This document shows, in pieces, positions 1 through 11,085 of a DNA stretch of 64,000 nucleotides. A model generated the notes under the pieces. It did not search any database. It was not told the DNA's origin and was given only the letters and a program-made list of their open reading frames with translations. The stretch is taken from NCBI GenBank assembly GCA_030248195.1, contig JASAND010007476.1:1-64000 (forward strand), read 5' to 3'. Source of the stretch: Trissonchulus latispiculum (Eukaryota > Nematoda > Enoplea > Enoplida > Ironidae). A program made the position numbers and the translations under genes. Position 1 is the first letter of the stretch. Every line of letters begins with the position of its first letter.

Positions 1-833
1 TGTTGTCCTTTAGTAAGGAGGACGGTAGAAGAGTTATAATCTGATCACACGAACACAAGCATATAGGGATTGCACAATAGAGTTTGGTAATAGGTTAATA
101 ACTTGCTAGTCAGTTAGTCAAGAAAGGAAAGGAAGAGGAATATAGTAGAGTTGAGTTTAACTATCAGAACCTTGTCCCTAACAACAATTACTAATCTGGG
201 TAATTCAGATACTGGCAACTCTGGCAAACCACTGTTGTTTGTCTAATTGTTTATACAGCCTATAGTTTGTGATTCGTAACTTGTCTTATCCCCTGTACGC
301 ATTGTAATAATCCTGTTCATTGTTTACCTTCACTATTATCGTTGTTAATATCATTATAGCTATCCTTATTAAATTGTTGTGTCCTAGTACTGAGTCCACC
401 TACTAGGACATAAGGATCAGATCAAGATTTGGATTCATAGCCCCTGCACAAGTAAGTGTTTAAATTGAACCCTTGGTCCCGACAAAGACATCACTATCAT
501 CATTATAGAATCTTGATTTGGTAATCAAGATTCTTAATCAGTGTTCTTTGATACAGACCTGATTTCATCCTCATCCCGAAGCAGCAAGTGTCGACCCCGC
601 TTGCTATTGATAAGCCCTACCCTCTTCAAACGAACTCACGCCTAGACCCCAACCAGGTTGACCGCAAGGAATCTTTGGTTCTGGACAAATCACCTTCCAA
701 GGATCCTGTGCCTAAGTTTATCCTCACCGATAAACGTGTCGACCTTCCGTGTACTCGAAGTGGTTGATACCCAGAGTCAGTCGTGATAGACTGTTGCTGA
801 ATTTGGAATCCCGATCCTACCCACTTCATTACA
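1..833 (+). repeat. left LTR of a non-coding LTR element
   Basis: This ~833-bp sequence recurs as a diverged direct repeat at 3663-4499. Shared landmarks in the same order are the opening TTGTCCTT..GTAAGGAGGACGG, ACAAGCATATAGGG, AACCTTGTCCCTA, TACTGGCAAC, a poly(A)-signal-like ATTAAA near 370, GCAAGTGTCGACCCCGCTTGC, and a closing CACTTCATTACA. It starts with TG and ends with CA, as LTRs do. The window may cut its first bases, so its upstream target duplication cannot be read. Confidence 0.6.
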
Positions 834-3662
834 TATGTTTGAAATGATAGCTAGGAAGTTAGAATAGTAAGTGTATTTAGAACTAGGCTTTGTTTGAATC
901 GATTTTGTAACCATGTTTGTAGTTAGGATTAGTTAGGCAGTAGTTAGTTAAGAAATCGTATGTTTGAGTGAATTTGAGTGTGCTTGTGCGAATAAATGTG
1001 TGTATGATAGTTTCCGCGTCTTTGTTTGTATGGGGGTAACTCACGTAAACTCCTTCTGTCTGACGAGGGTTGTGAGCTCTGCCAGAAGTGAGTAATGCTC
1101 AGATAGTAGACAGGAAAGAGGTATACTTGTGGTTCATGTGGATAAATGTACTCAAGGTCAGTATGGGTGTATTCTAGTCTGAATGAAGCACAAATGCAGT
1201 ATAAATGTGGCATACCTGTTTTAATTGACAGCTTAAGTGTTTGTATGAGTGTTGTGTAAGTGCGGTATAAATGGTCCTTAAATAACAATCCCAATAATTG
1301 TGTAACTGCTGTACAAACTTTGTTTAGCTAAAGAATAGGATTACGTAATTAAGTATTAGGTTATCTGTAATGTGGTAATGTGTGTGTGTGATTGTTGCGA
1401 GTTTATATGGTACAATTAATAATAATAATTAGGAACGTGACAGTGTAAATGCGTGATGACTACCTAACTGTGCATACGGCATGTGCGGAACATCAGAATT
1501 ATACCAAGGTTCGTGTAGTACGCAGGAGAATAATAGTAGGTAACGTAGTTTTAGTAGATAAGTCTTGTCTGCATGTCTGGAAGCCAGCAAGTGCGTGATT
1601 GTGTAGGTAATTTAGGTTTAGGTGCTAAATAACAAATATGCAAATGAGGTTTGGATCATAGGTCCTAGGGTCACGGGGACCCCGTATTAGGTCCTTATCA
1701 GTCTGGAAGGAGATATCCCCGATTCGTCCGCGTAGGTCACTCTTTGTTAAGAGTGCGGACGAATCGCAAGAAAGATAGCGTTCAAGTGGTTGATTTAACG
1801 CAAAATTAATACATTGCTTGCTCAAAAGTCGTCATCCTTGCAAATTCCGCATAAAGAGTATTAGAATAATACGTAAGAGTAGTAATAGATGTAGTTTTTA
1901 GTTATTAATATTGTTCCTTTTAGTTTGAAAACAATGTACATTGATATTGCTATTTTGGTCAAATTAACCATATTCAACGTATATTTCGTTCATAATAATG
2001 ACCGATGTCATCTCTTTTAGTTCAAAACCGGTACATGTCGTTATTACCATCTCCAGTTGATTTAGTCATATTCAACCCAAGTTTCGTTCGCAATTATGAC
2101 CGCAATAACGGTCTGGCAACATTTCATGTCAGTACCTGTGTTTAAAGACAAATCCAGCGAAATTCAGCAATACATCGTTCAGCAAGGGTAAAAGATCAAC
2201 CTTGCTCAACTAGCAGTTGTTATACGACAATCGTTCACGAATGGCAATAATAAGCACCTGCAAATCAGTAATTTCAATTAATGTCAAGCAGTAATCGATA
2301 ATATAACTGAAATAAGTAAAATAACAATTAACTACGTAGGTATTATGGATAGTTTACTGGAACCATCTTCCAATGAATGCAAAATTAAAAAGTTCGTGAA
2401 TTTGATCAGTTTCCGAAGTTTTAATGCTTGTTGAAGCAGGAAGTTGTTGCCTTCCTCAGTTAGGACCTAAAAAACTGGAGGTACTAAATCTAGCTATTGC
2501 ATTTTCATCAAATCTGCGTATTAACTCCTTTCTAATTAGTTAATGTTTGTTAAAAACAGGAAGTTGTCATTTTTACTGTTCGGACCTGGAAAATAAAGGG
2601 TCCTAGGGTTGCTTATGCCCAAGCAAACTAATGTTACGCGTTTCAAGATAATAAACGTCTGCCTGTTTCGAAAAGGCTTAAAAATAGCCTCAATTTCATG
2701 TTTCCGATTTGAACTGCACAGAAGCAAGTTACGCAAGGTGAAATCATATTGCAATCACAATTTCTTGCACAAGAGTGCAAGAAATTGTCAGAGAAGTGAC
2801 ATTTCACTCAAAATTAATCTCTAGTGCTGTGATTTTGTTAAAACCGCTAAAATTATGATATTCTCGCCAAACCTTCAAGTTTTCACAATAAACTCAACTT
2901 TACAAGTCTAATGCATGTTCAGAAAGCCAAAGATGTGAGTAATGGTTGCTGGGTTCGAATCCCGCACCTAAAACTTGTACTAATGGGTTTTAACCCATTT
3001 GATTCAGGTGCCGACGAAGAATAGACGCTGCCTGAACCAGTCGAATCTATCTCGGATCAATAGATTGAGGATAGCCCGCTTAATTTTGTGTCAGTGGATC
3101 GTTCTGCAATTCAGTAGCATTTGGTTGGAATCAGGATATTTGGAACAGCATACTGTGATTATTAATAGTAGGTACTTTGATCGAAGTCGGAGCATGATTT
3201 AGTTGCTAAAGGCGGAGACAGTTTGGAAACTGCACCGAATCATCCGTGGGACCTAAAGCCAATCTCGAAATTTAGTCAATGTCTTTGGAAAACTCGAACG
3301 TTGTCTGCATCAAACTGAACTTTACAATTCTATTTGAAATTATGGGTTCTGCGATTCTATCTTTCAACATTGAATCTGGGGTTGTTATCCCCACCTCTTT
3401 TGCCTAAGCCTCATCAGTTGATAGCAGTGATTAGAGTAGAAGATTAAAGAAGAGATTAAAATATGAAGTTGTACTAATCCCATAACCGGACCAGAAATCC
3501 CCCAACCAGACCGACTCTTGTATTGTCCCCCAGGTGACCGAACAGCATCCGAAAGTGCAATTGTTACTGGCATTTCGGGCTCACCCACAGACCGGAACCT
3601 TGTACTACTAACAACTTTAAACTAGTTAATTTTACCTTTTCTGTAGTGATTATTATTATTAT
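834..3662. mobile_element. internal region of a non-coding LTR element (LARD/TRIM-like)
   Basis: The 2.8 kb between the two direct repeats has no long reading frame and no recognisable gag or pol motif, so this looks like a non-autonomous or deleted LTR element. It contains GT-rich sequence at 940-1300, a CTCACGTAAACTCC...GTTGTGAG stem-loop near 1046 and an ATGCAAAT octamer near 1640. An inverted AATGGGTTTTAACCCATT lies near 2981, just after a tRNA-B-box-like GGTTCGAATCCC near 2951. Similar motifs recur at 30.0-31.4 kb. No primer-binding site or polypurine tract was recognised. Confidence 0.5.
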
Positions 3663-4499
3663 ATTGTCCTTGGTAAGGAGGACGGACAGAGTTTTAATTT
3701 AAAGCACGAGCACAAGCATATAGGGGCTGCACAGTAGAGTTTAGTGATAGGTTTAATAGTTAGTTAGTTGACCACAAGAGGAAGAAAGAAAGAAGTAGCT
3801 GAACTGAGTTAAAGAGTCAAAACCTTGTCCCTATCTATAACTATTAATTTGGGTAAATTGAGTACTGGCAACACTGGCAAACTGTTATACTGTTTTGCCT
3901 AAAGTATCTGAACTATATCTGCAGTTTCATTGTTCAATTGTTTGTAACCTAAACGATTATCTGTACGCATTATTACTATTACCTTGTTTATTAATTAATA
4001 TCAATAAATTGTCGTGCCTTGTAGTCAGTCTATTGAGCTAAGGTACCTAATCCTGATCAGATCACTGGAGCCGGATCCGACTCCCTGAACAAGTGAGTGA
4101 TTTAATCTGACCCCTTGGGCCTTACCAAGACATCATCTCAGATTTAGGATCTTGATTTGTCAATTGAGATCTAAGTCAGCAGAGTTCATTGTTACTGAAC
4201 TAGATTCATCCTCTGGAAAGCAAGTGTCGACCCCGCTTGCTAAAGATATCAACAGAAGCCCTGCCCCTATCAAACGGACTCACGATAAAGACCCCAATCT
4301 TGGTTGGCCGCAAGGAATTCTCAGTTTTGGACACACCACCTTCTGAGAGTCCAGTGCCTAATTTTATCTTCCGGATAAACGTGCCGGCCTTCCGTGCTTT
4401 TGAAGTGGTTGTCACCCAGAGCTAGTGTCTTGTTAGACCAAACCGGAACGGAACTCTATTGGAAAGAAATTGGAGCCTAATCTTGGCCACTTCATTACA
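3663..4499 (+). repeat. right LTR of the non-coding LTR element
   Basis: This is the second copy of the 1-833 repeat, with all the shared landmarks in the same order and many substitutions and small indels, so the insertion is old. It has AATAAA near 4003 where the left copy has ATTAAA, and ends ..CACTTCATTACA. The start is uncertain by a few bases (TATTGTCC against TGTTGTCC on the left). Confidence 0.6.
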
Positions 4500-4813
4500 C
4501 ATATCCATGCTCACGAACGGTTGCAGACACTTACACATGTGCGTCGACATGCGTCTGCTTGCGTGTGGAACTATAAAAGCACCTTAAAGTCGACACACGT
4601 GTGGTTTACACGTACATATTATTTTGACAAGATACTTTTGTTTACAATATAGTAGGAAAGAATTTCCCAGATTACATAGAAGGCTGTCTTAATTAGTGAA
4701 TAGGTAATAAAAAATCCCTGAACAAACTCAATTTATATGCACAAAGGCCACATTTTCTTGATTAAATTTTTTGCTGCTGGTTTCCCGTTTGTCTGGAATC
4801 CTTTTTCTCCAAA
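4500..4813. other. spacer / 5' flank of the first channel gene
   Basis: No gene is seen here. The last ~150 bp resembles the 5' flank of the second channel gene near 33745 (TAATTAGTGAATAGGTAATAAA against TAATTAGTGAGTAGAATAAA), so the duplication that made the pair included the upstream region. This is where the promoter is expected, but no specific site can be named. Confidence 0.4.
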
Positions 4814-6040
4814 ATGCACCGTAAAACCTTAGCGAAAAGGTTTGCTAGCACAACCAGCTTTCATGGAATTCAGCATCTGGTATTTGCCAAGCACAAAACA
4901 ATAAAATGCGTTTGGTTGACAATTTTTGTTGGTACATTAATAGGAATGAGCTACCAGTTTGCCGTCTCCTTCAAGCGCTTTATCGCATCACCTACAGCAT
5001 TCCAGATCGAGCAAATCAGGCTAGACCAGATTCCGAATGTATCATTATGTCCAAGCTTTTGGATAGATCCTGCCAAAGCGCCAGCGCTAGGAGCTACAGC
5101 CGAAGCTGTTTCGTATTTGAAGTGGCAATTTCAGCCAGCACGACGAGATTCTGGTAATGAGATTAATCGACAGTTCTGGCCAAAAAGACCAACACAGAAG
5201 GGAAAGGCAGACTTCACTCAATTAATGGAAACTCATAACTTTACTAGATTATACGACATAGTCACTGCTGTTCGGCATGGACCTGAAATTTTCAAAATTC
5301 AATTGTTTGGATACATTCTACCAACAGCAACCCCGTTTGGACAGTGCTACATTTTTGGATGCAATGCAACTGAGGATATTCTCTATACGCTAGGCACGCC
5401 AAAGGGCAGCGAAATACAAATGAATTACAGTTCAATTGAGGGTGAGAAGGAACCTACTTTTATTATATTGCTGGGTAACGATTCCAGCGTCTTTGATCCA
5501 CTTTGCCTCAAGGCCGACTATTTCTATACCATTCGCATTCGACTCTCCATCATTCGTAGAGTACTGTCTAAACGTAATCCCTGCCATGAAGAGGGCATAT
5601 TCCAGTGTAGACTGAAATGTGCCAATACCGTATTTGAGCAGTACCGAAATTGCACCTGGTTCGCTGGCCCCAACGATTTGACTAATTTTCAAAGGCACTG
5701 TGATTCAGTGAGAGCAGCTGATTTGTTGATTGATTCTATTAACCGTGGAAACTATCTAGAAAAGGCATCAGAGTGCTACAGAAACTGTAATCATGTTTGC
5801 ACCGCTTGGGATTTTTCACCTGTTATCACTTCCGAAAAGGGCCCACCTGGCATCATGTTTCTGATGAATACCGATAGAGTGCCACTGGTTCAAGAGTACT
5901 ACGCCTACGAGTGGCCAGAACTTGTTTCTGATATTGGTGGCACACTATCACTGTTTACTGGAGCATCCATGCTTACCATTGTTCATATGTTGCTGTTTTG
6001 CATCACAGATCAGGATTATCATCCAGAAGACGAAGAGTGA
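4814..6040 (+). CDS. DEG/ENaC-family (amiloride-sensitive-type) sodium channel, intronless
   Basis: The 408-residue product has DEG/ENaC architecture. It has a short cytosolic N-terminus with the gating motif His17-Gly18 (TSFHGIQH), a first membrane segment at about 31-53, and a Cys-rich extracellular domain with several N-glycosylation sequons. The second membrane segment begins near 371 (VSDIGGTLSLFTGAS), with the selectivity-filter G-x-S at 383-385. Family members form trimeric cation channels in the plasma membrane. The product is shorter than typical 500-700-residue members, because the extracellular domain is compact. The frame is uninterrupted from an ATG in good context (CCAAAATGC), so the gene is probably functional. 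It is a close paralogue of 33889-35127; both lack introns, unlike the three-exon channel at 42937-47057. The ligand or gating stimulus cannot be told. Confidence 0.9.
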   Translation: MHRKTLAKRFASTTSFHGIQHLVFAKHKTIKCVWLTIFVGTLIGMSYQFAVSFKRFIASPTAFQIEQIRLDQIPNVSLCPSFWIDPAKAPALGATAEAVSYLKWQFQPARRDSGNEINRQFWPKRPTQKGKADFTQLMETHNFTRLYDIVTAVRHGPEIFKIQLFGYILPTATPFGQCYIFGCNATEDILYTLGTPKGSEIQMNYSSIEGEKEPTFIILLGNDSSVFDPLCLKADYFYTIRIRLSIIRRVLSKRNPCHEEGIFQCRLKCANTVFEQYRNCTWFAGPNDLTNFQRHCDSVRAADLLIDSINRGNYLEKASECYRNCNHVCTAWDFSPVITSEKGPPGIMFLMNTDRVPLVQEYYAYEWPELVSDIGGTLSLFTGASMLTIVHMLLFCITDQDYHPEDEE

Positions 6041-6272
6041 TCAGATAAGTTATGAAACTTTATGATCCATAGGACTTCTTGAACTCTGGGCCGGTACAGG
6101 TACATACACGTCTTGCTGAATATTGATCCAAAAAAGCATTCACACAAAACAGGAAATTGTAGTTACGGTTTCGATAACGATTTTATCTGTTCTAACTTTT
6201 TTATTGCATCTAATCCGCGTACTAATATGACCTACCTAACGGTTCAGAATTCGGAACCCGACCAACACTTTG
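6041..6272. other. 3' flank of the first channel gene
   Basis: This stretch holds the presumed 3' UTR and spacer up to the fold-back element. No canonical AATAAA is close to the stop codon and no gene is seen. Confidence 0.35.
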
Positions 6273-6279
6273 TTGAGAC

Positions 6280-6412
6280 CAAGAGTTTATAATAGGATTT
6301 AATATTTTATATATATATATTATATATATATATATATTATATATATAATATATATAATATTTAATATTTAATATATAATAATATTTAATAATCCTATTAT
6401 AAACTCTTGATA
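6280..6412. repeat. AT-rich palindrome at the left tip of the fold-back element
   Basis: The stretch reads CAAGAGTTTATAATAGGATT, then ~90 bp of almost pure A/T, then AATCCTATTATAAACTCTTG, so the whole segment can fold on itself. The right end of the same element lacks it, so it is an expansion or nested copy in the left arm only. Confidence 0.75.
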
Positions 6413-6865
6413 ATATCAAGAGTAAAACACTCTGCTCTTCCTAATAGAATAAGCTTGCAAGATGCTTGAAACATTAAGGCCGAAATCTCGAACATCGGGG
6501 TGCAACTCAGCGTGTAAACATTTTTTAAAACGGGCGTTTTAGACAAATTAAATACTATAACTTGAGCTAGGATTACCGTACAGCAATAATTTTTACGTCA
6601 TTATGATGCGTATAACGAGATCTTTTTAACGATATAAAAATTATATAATTCGGTTTAGGCAATCCCTCATAAATTCAGCAACAACGTAAGGCATTTCTAA
6701 GAAATAATGAAATTCCCAGAATTTTCGTGGCAAGGATGCTTTATTGCCAGTTTTGTAATAGATTACCTAAACCGAACTATATAATTTTTATATCGTTAAA
6801 AAGATCTCGTTCTACGCAACATAATGATATAAAAATTATTGCTGTACCATTTTCCTAGCTCAAGT

Positions 6866-7606
6866 TGTAACGGATCAAGGTTGGACATGGCCAACCTTTC
6901 CGTTGCTGGCGGTGTAGCTAGGCGAGCTACCCGCTTGGCTTTGTATATCATCATCAAAAAGGAGCTGGGTTTACTCTGCAAGTCACGTAGCCCCGGCAAC
7001 GGGCTCGTTTGGGATTGGGTGGGTCCCCCCCTTGCTATACGGGGAGCTACATGATTAGCGGAAATTTCTCACTAGGGGGCGCTCGTGGGAGGGTTCAACC
7101 CAACACTCGCTTCCCCCTTATCAGTTTATACTTTCTGCTATCGTGAACACCCGCTCTATATTCCTTTCCAACTTTATTCCCGTTCTACTGTATATATATT
7201 TTGCCCCTGCTCTCCCCAGAGCAGATATTGGTACGTTGGCCGCCCGGCCTGTCACTGTAAGTCATATTGTGTTGTGTGATTGTTAGTTTAACTGAGGGTC
7301 CGGCCCATAACTATTTTATATTCTTTATAATTATATTTGTTGTTCTTCTTATTAAATTGTTGTTACTATGTTAATTAGGCTGAGTCTACTGAGCTCCTGC
7401 TAGGTAGGTAGGTCCTGTTCGAATCCAATATCAGTGACAGTGAAGAGGCATCTTTTCACTTAGGGCAGGTTTCTACCCGGTTTACATCTGGCGAGGCTGT
7501 CCCGACCGTCTCCTGAAGTCGGTCCGTTATCTATTTGTGTACCGTCTCCGCATCCGTCACGCTTCGGGTGTGGTAACGGTGCTCGTACGTAAAATCCGGT
7601 ACTACA
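6866..7606 (+). repeat. 5' LTR of the giant retrotransposon
   Basis: This 741-bp LTR begins TGTAACGG and ends GGTACTACA. It contains an ATTAAA poly(A)-signal-like site at 7351-7356 and a possible splice donor TAG|GTAGGT near 7403. Relative to the 3' LTR it lacks about 9-12 bp just before the terminal TACA and carries scattered substitutions. Confidence 0.93.
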
Positions 7607-8218
7607 TTAGGCTGCCAGGAGCTCAGGGATTTTCTTGCCTGAACCCCATCGTGAAACTTTTTCAAATTTTAGTCAATTTTTGTTTAATTTCGTTGGGGTT
7701 CTCTCCGTAGTTCCTCGCGTCTAGCGCACGAAATTTTTTCCATCTTTCTTAGGTAGGTAAACACCTCCTAGGGTCAAAAATCTGAAATTTTTTCTCTAGG
7801 GTGTGATTGTTTGTATACGTATATAACTGTGTGCTTGTGTCTCCCTCAAAATTAGCCTCAAATATAGTATTTATTTTTGGGGTGAGCTAATTTAAGGCTA
7901 TTTTTCGGGATTTGAGCTAGGAAACTTTTTCCAAAGTTCATACCTATACTACAAATAATTTTACTGTGGTAATTTTGTTTGTTCTTGTGATTTCTCTTGT
8001 CTAATCGCATTTCTTTTAGGTAAATTTTGGTAATTGTTTCCTTTTTAGGTCTAAAAAATAGGCATCTGCTCATTTACCACCCATATATTGTATTTTTGTC
8101 TAATCTTTTATATACGTATATAAGTGTATTTTTCTGGGGTACCTAGGAAAAATTTTGAGTCGCATCTAATATTGTTTTTGAAAAAGACCTTTTAGATCGT
8201 AGAAGAGAGTTCGACTCT
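7607..8218 (+). other. leader (5' UTR) of the giant retrotransposon
   Basis: About 610 bp lie between the LTR and the first gag ATG. The sequence next to the LTR (TTAGGCTGCCAGGAGCTC) does not match a standard TGG-initiated tRNA primer-binding site that I recognise. Further splice-donor-like AG|GTAGGT and AG|GTAAAC sites occur near 7750. No gene is seen. Confidence 0.5.
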
Positions 8219-10896
8219 ATGGATCAAAAGCGCACTAGTCAACGCTTGAAGGAGAAGGAACTACGTCACCAACCATATAGCGTGACTGGACACCGTGGAG
8301 ACTCCCATGTGGACTGTATGGGATGTCTGCCGTCTACGTCGAGAATGACTGCTGGGTCGTTCACTGACCGGGACCCGGCGCTAGGGATGCGCCCCCGGTC
8401 CAGTTCTGCTTCCACGGCGGAACTAAGAAGAAAGAAGAGTGGCTGGGCATCAGGGACTGCTCGGAAAAGCAGTGCCCCTTCTCTGGACCAATCAAATTCT
8501 GGTTCTTTGACCACCTTGTCCGAGCCTGAACTGCCTGAAGCAGGTCTGGCATCAGATTCTGTCCTCGTGACAGCAGCCTCAAGCATGGCATCATTAGCTG
8601 ACGACCAGCCTGGCGGTTCGACCGCTCAGACTTGGAGGTTTCATGATGAAGCCATCAGGACATTGGACTGAAATGCGGTTGGGTTGGACCAGAGGGACTC
8701 TCCTCAGGGTCCTGAGTCGAGTCCCGGGGACCAGACCGTCGTCGGCCTTGGGGAACGCATGGACTCGGGTTCAACCCGAGTTCATGAACGGTCTCTGTCG
8801 GAATCTGATGATGATTTTTTGGCCCTGGGAACTGCGGCGATGCCTGGATTGCCACCTCTGAATGACCTGGTCACGTCAGTGCTTCAGAACCTAGGAATTG
8901 ATTTGGAGCATGAATTCTCACTTGGAACGGCGGCACTGAACAATTGGGCAATGGTGTCGGGAGCACAGCACAGGCTGTCTTGGGATCCGTCGTATGATGT
9001 TGGTTCCCAGGCTTTGGCTTCACCGATTCATCAGCCAAGTCCATCAAGGAGCTCCGCGGGTGACATCACCCCGGTAGCAACGAACCCTGGAATGGAACAA
9101 CAAGTTATGGTGCCTCAGCCCTCACAACGGACTAACAGTGGACAGATGGGTTCGACCCAGCGTCCAGAGGGGTCAGTCGTGATCACACTGAACACGACGG
9201 TCGTGAATAACCAGCTATTGCGACCGGACCTTTGGTCAACACCATCATATACCTCATCACCGGTGACCAGACGGCCAAATATCTTGCGGCCGTCGGTTCG
9301 TGGTGGACGAGCCGGTCATCGAGTTCATGCTGGTGGTCGGAGTTTGATGTCATCAATTCCGGAAACCAGTCCAGTTGGTCATATGGGGCCAATGGAACCA
9401 TCAACCAGTCCCCAGCCATCACAAGATCAGACGGTTCAACCGACTGTTCGCCCATCTCGACGGCCATCGTTGGGTGGGTCGGTCAACATGGTCAGAATGA
9501 CACCTCAGCAAGTACAGATGTTGAATGATTACACCAAGTGGTTCAAGTCCATCTCCAGGTTCAAGGGCCGAAAAGGAGCCATCAAATTATCAACATGGTT
9601 GAAGATGTTTGAGTCAACTTGGGAGGCTAGTGGTGCCGACCTTGACCTCAAACGACCATTGTTGTGGTATTTGCTTGACGAGTCGGTCAAGCAAGACCTG
9701 GAGGGTCAGACCATGGAAACTTATGATGAATTGGTGTCTATTCTCCATCAGCTTTATGAGCCAGTCACCAAATCGGCCGATAAATACGCCCGGGAATTCT
9801 TCGAGAGGAAGCAACTCGCATCAGAATCTAGTCTGGATTACCTCAATGAGCTGAGGTCCATCGCCTGCAAAGCTTTTCCGACGGCCGCGTTGAAGGAACG
9901 GGAGCTGAAGGTGGTGGAACGGGCTTCGCGTGGACTCCAGTCGGCATTGCGAGCAAAAGTGGCCAGTTTCTTCGCTGATGCTGAAAATTGGGACCATCGT
10001 AAGCCCAATGATATCTTCATGCGAGCCGTGCGTATTCTTGAGGCGGTCGAGGAGGGTGATACCCAGTCGAAGCCCATGGAGACCATATGTAGCGTTGGTG
10101 ATGGTGAGAGGGTTCAACCCGTTGACCACCAGGAATGTCCTGCGTATGTACGAGAACTCAAACGAGAACTTCAGGACATCAGGAACTCAATCGTTCAGAA
10201 CCAGGCGATGACAGCAGGCCGTCAAACCTAGGACGATGAAGTGGTCGCAGCCTGGGAGATATTGGACGACCCAAACATGCAAGATTTTGACCCGGAAGAA
10301 GTCTGCTTCTTGGTGGAGCAACAGGCGGCCACTGGAAGTTCAGCGAAGGCATCTTCCGCTCAGGATAGGTCAAATCGTTGTACCTACTGCTCGGAACCTG
10401 GTCACAGGTGGGCTCATTGACCGGTGTATAATAAGAACATCACGGGATGTCTGCTGAAGCAGAAGGATGATGGCACTGGTCAATTTGAAGTGAAACGCCC
10501 AGCCGGCGGTGGAGGTGCAACGCGTGGTTCGGGTCGCTTCCTGGCATCAGGTCGCGGCGGTGGTGGGTTGAAGAGAAGAGGTGGTGGTGGTGGAAGTAAT
10601 GCATACGTCAAAATTCTCGCCGCAGAAAGCTAACCTGAAGTACCCCACAACGGGTTAGTTTGTGCACGCTAAGCTAACCGGATGTAGGTGACAACTGGTC
10701 AGTTAGCCTTAGCTTGCATAGTGCTTTTAATAGCTGTAAGCTAAGGCAAACTAAACAACTGTCACCTACATCCAGTTAGCTTAGCGTGCACAAACTAACC
10801 CGTTGTGGGGTACTTCAGGTTAGCTTTCTGCGGCGAGAATTTTGACGTATGCATAATGCTGGCCAGCGAGGTGGTGGCAATTCGGGAAACGAATGA
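8219..10896 (+). pseudogene. gag: gag (capsid/nucleocapsid) of the giant retrotransposon, interrupted
   Basis: One reading frame runs from the ATG at 8219 to TGA 10894-10896, broken by in-frame TGA (8669-8671), TAG (10229-10231) and TGA (10415-10417) and by a 254-bp MITE. The first part is Ser/Pro-rich and low-complexity. A retrotransposon capsid domain lies at about 9490-10060 (KWFKSISRFKGRKGAIKLSTW region). It is followed by the start of a C-x2-C-x4-H zinc knuckle (CTYCSEPGH, from 10381) whose expected fourth ligand is the position of the third stop. A Gly/Arg-rich tail follows. Gag would form the RNA-packaging particle. With three stops this copy should not make full-length Gag unless stops are read through, which I think unlikely. 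Confidence 0.85.
10600..10853. mobile_element. Harbinger-like MITE inside gag
   Basis: This is a 254-bp palindromic element with long, nearly perfect inverted arms starting TGCATACGTCAAAATTCTCG. The arms run about 100 bp with only one clear mismatch, then weaken toward a centre near 10728. It is flanked by the 3-bp direct repeat TAA (10597-10599 and 10854-10856). A TAA 3-bp duplication is typical of PIF/Harbinger MITEs. The gag frame reads through cleanly if the element and one TAA copy are ignored, so it inserted after the retrotransposon was established. Confidence 0.85.
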
Positions 10897-11085
10897 TGGG
10901 GGAGCGGACCCCCGCCAAAAAACCGCAGGCCGGTCATGTTAGCATGATTAGGAGGCCACCCGACCACAGGGGTCACAATTTCCCGAACCATGGATCTCAG
11001 GGATCTCGAGTCGGTCATGGGTGCCGACCAGCCAACCAGCCTCGTCATTCAGGCCATGTAAATATGTTATCAGTGGATCGGGGAC

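Noticed and set aside
6300..6400. Replication origin or promoter in the AT-rich run
   Set aside because: It is the palindromic tip of a fold-back element; nothing else supports an origin.
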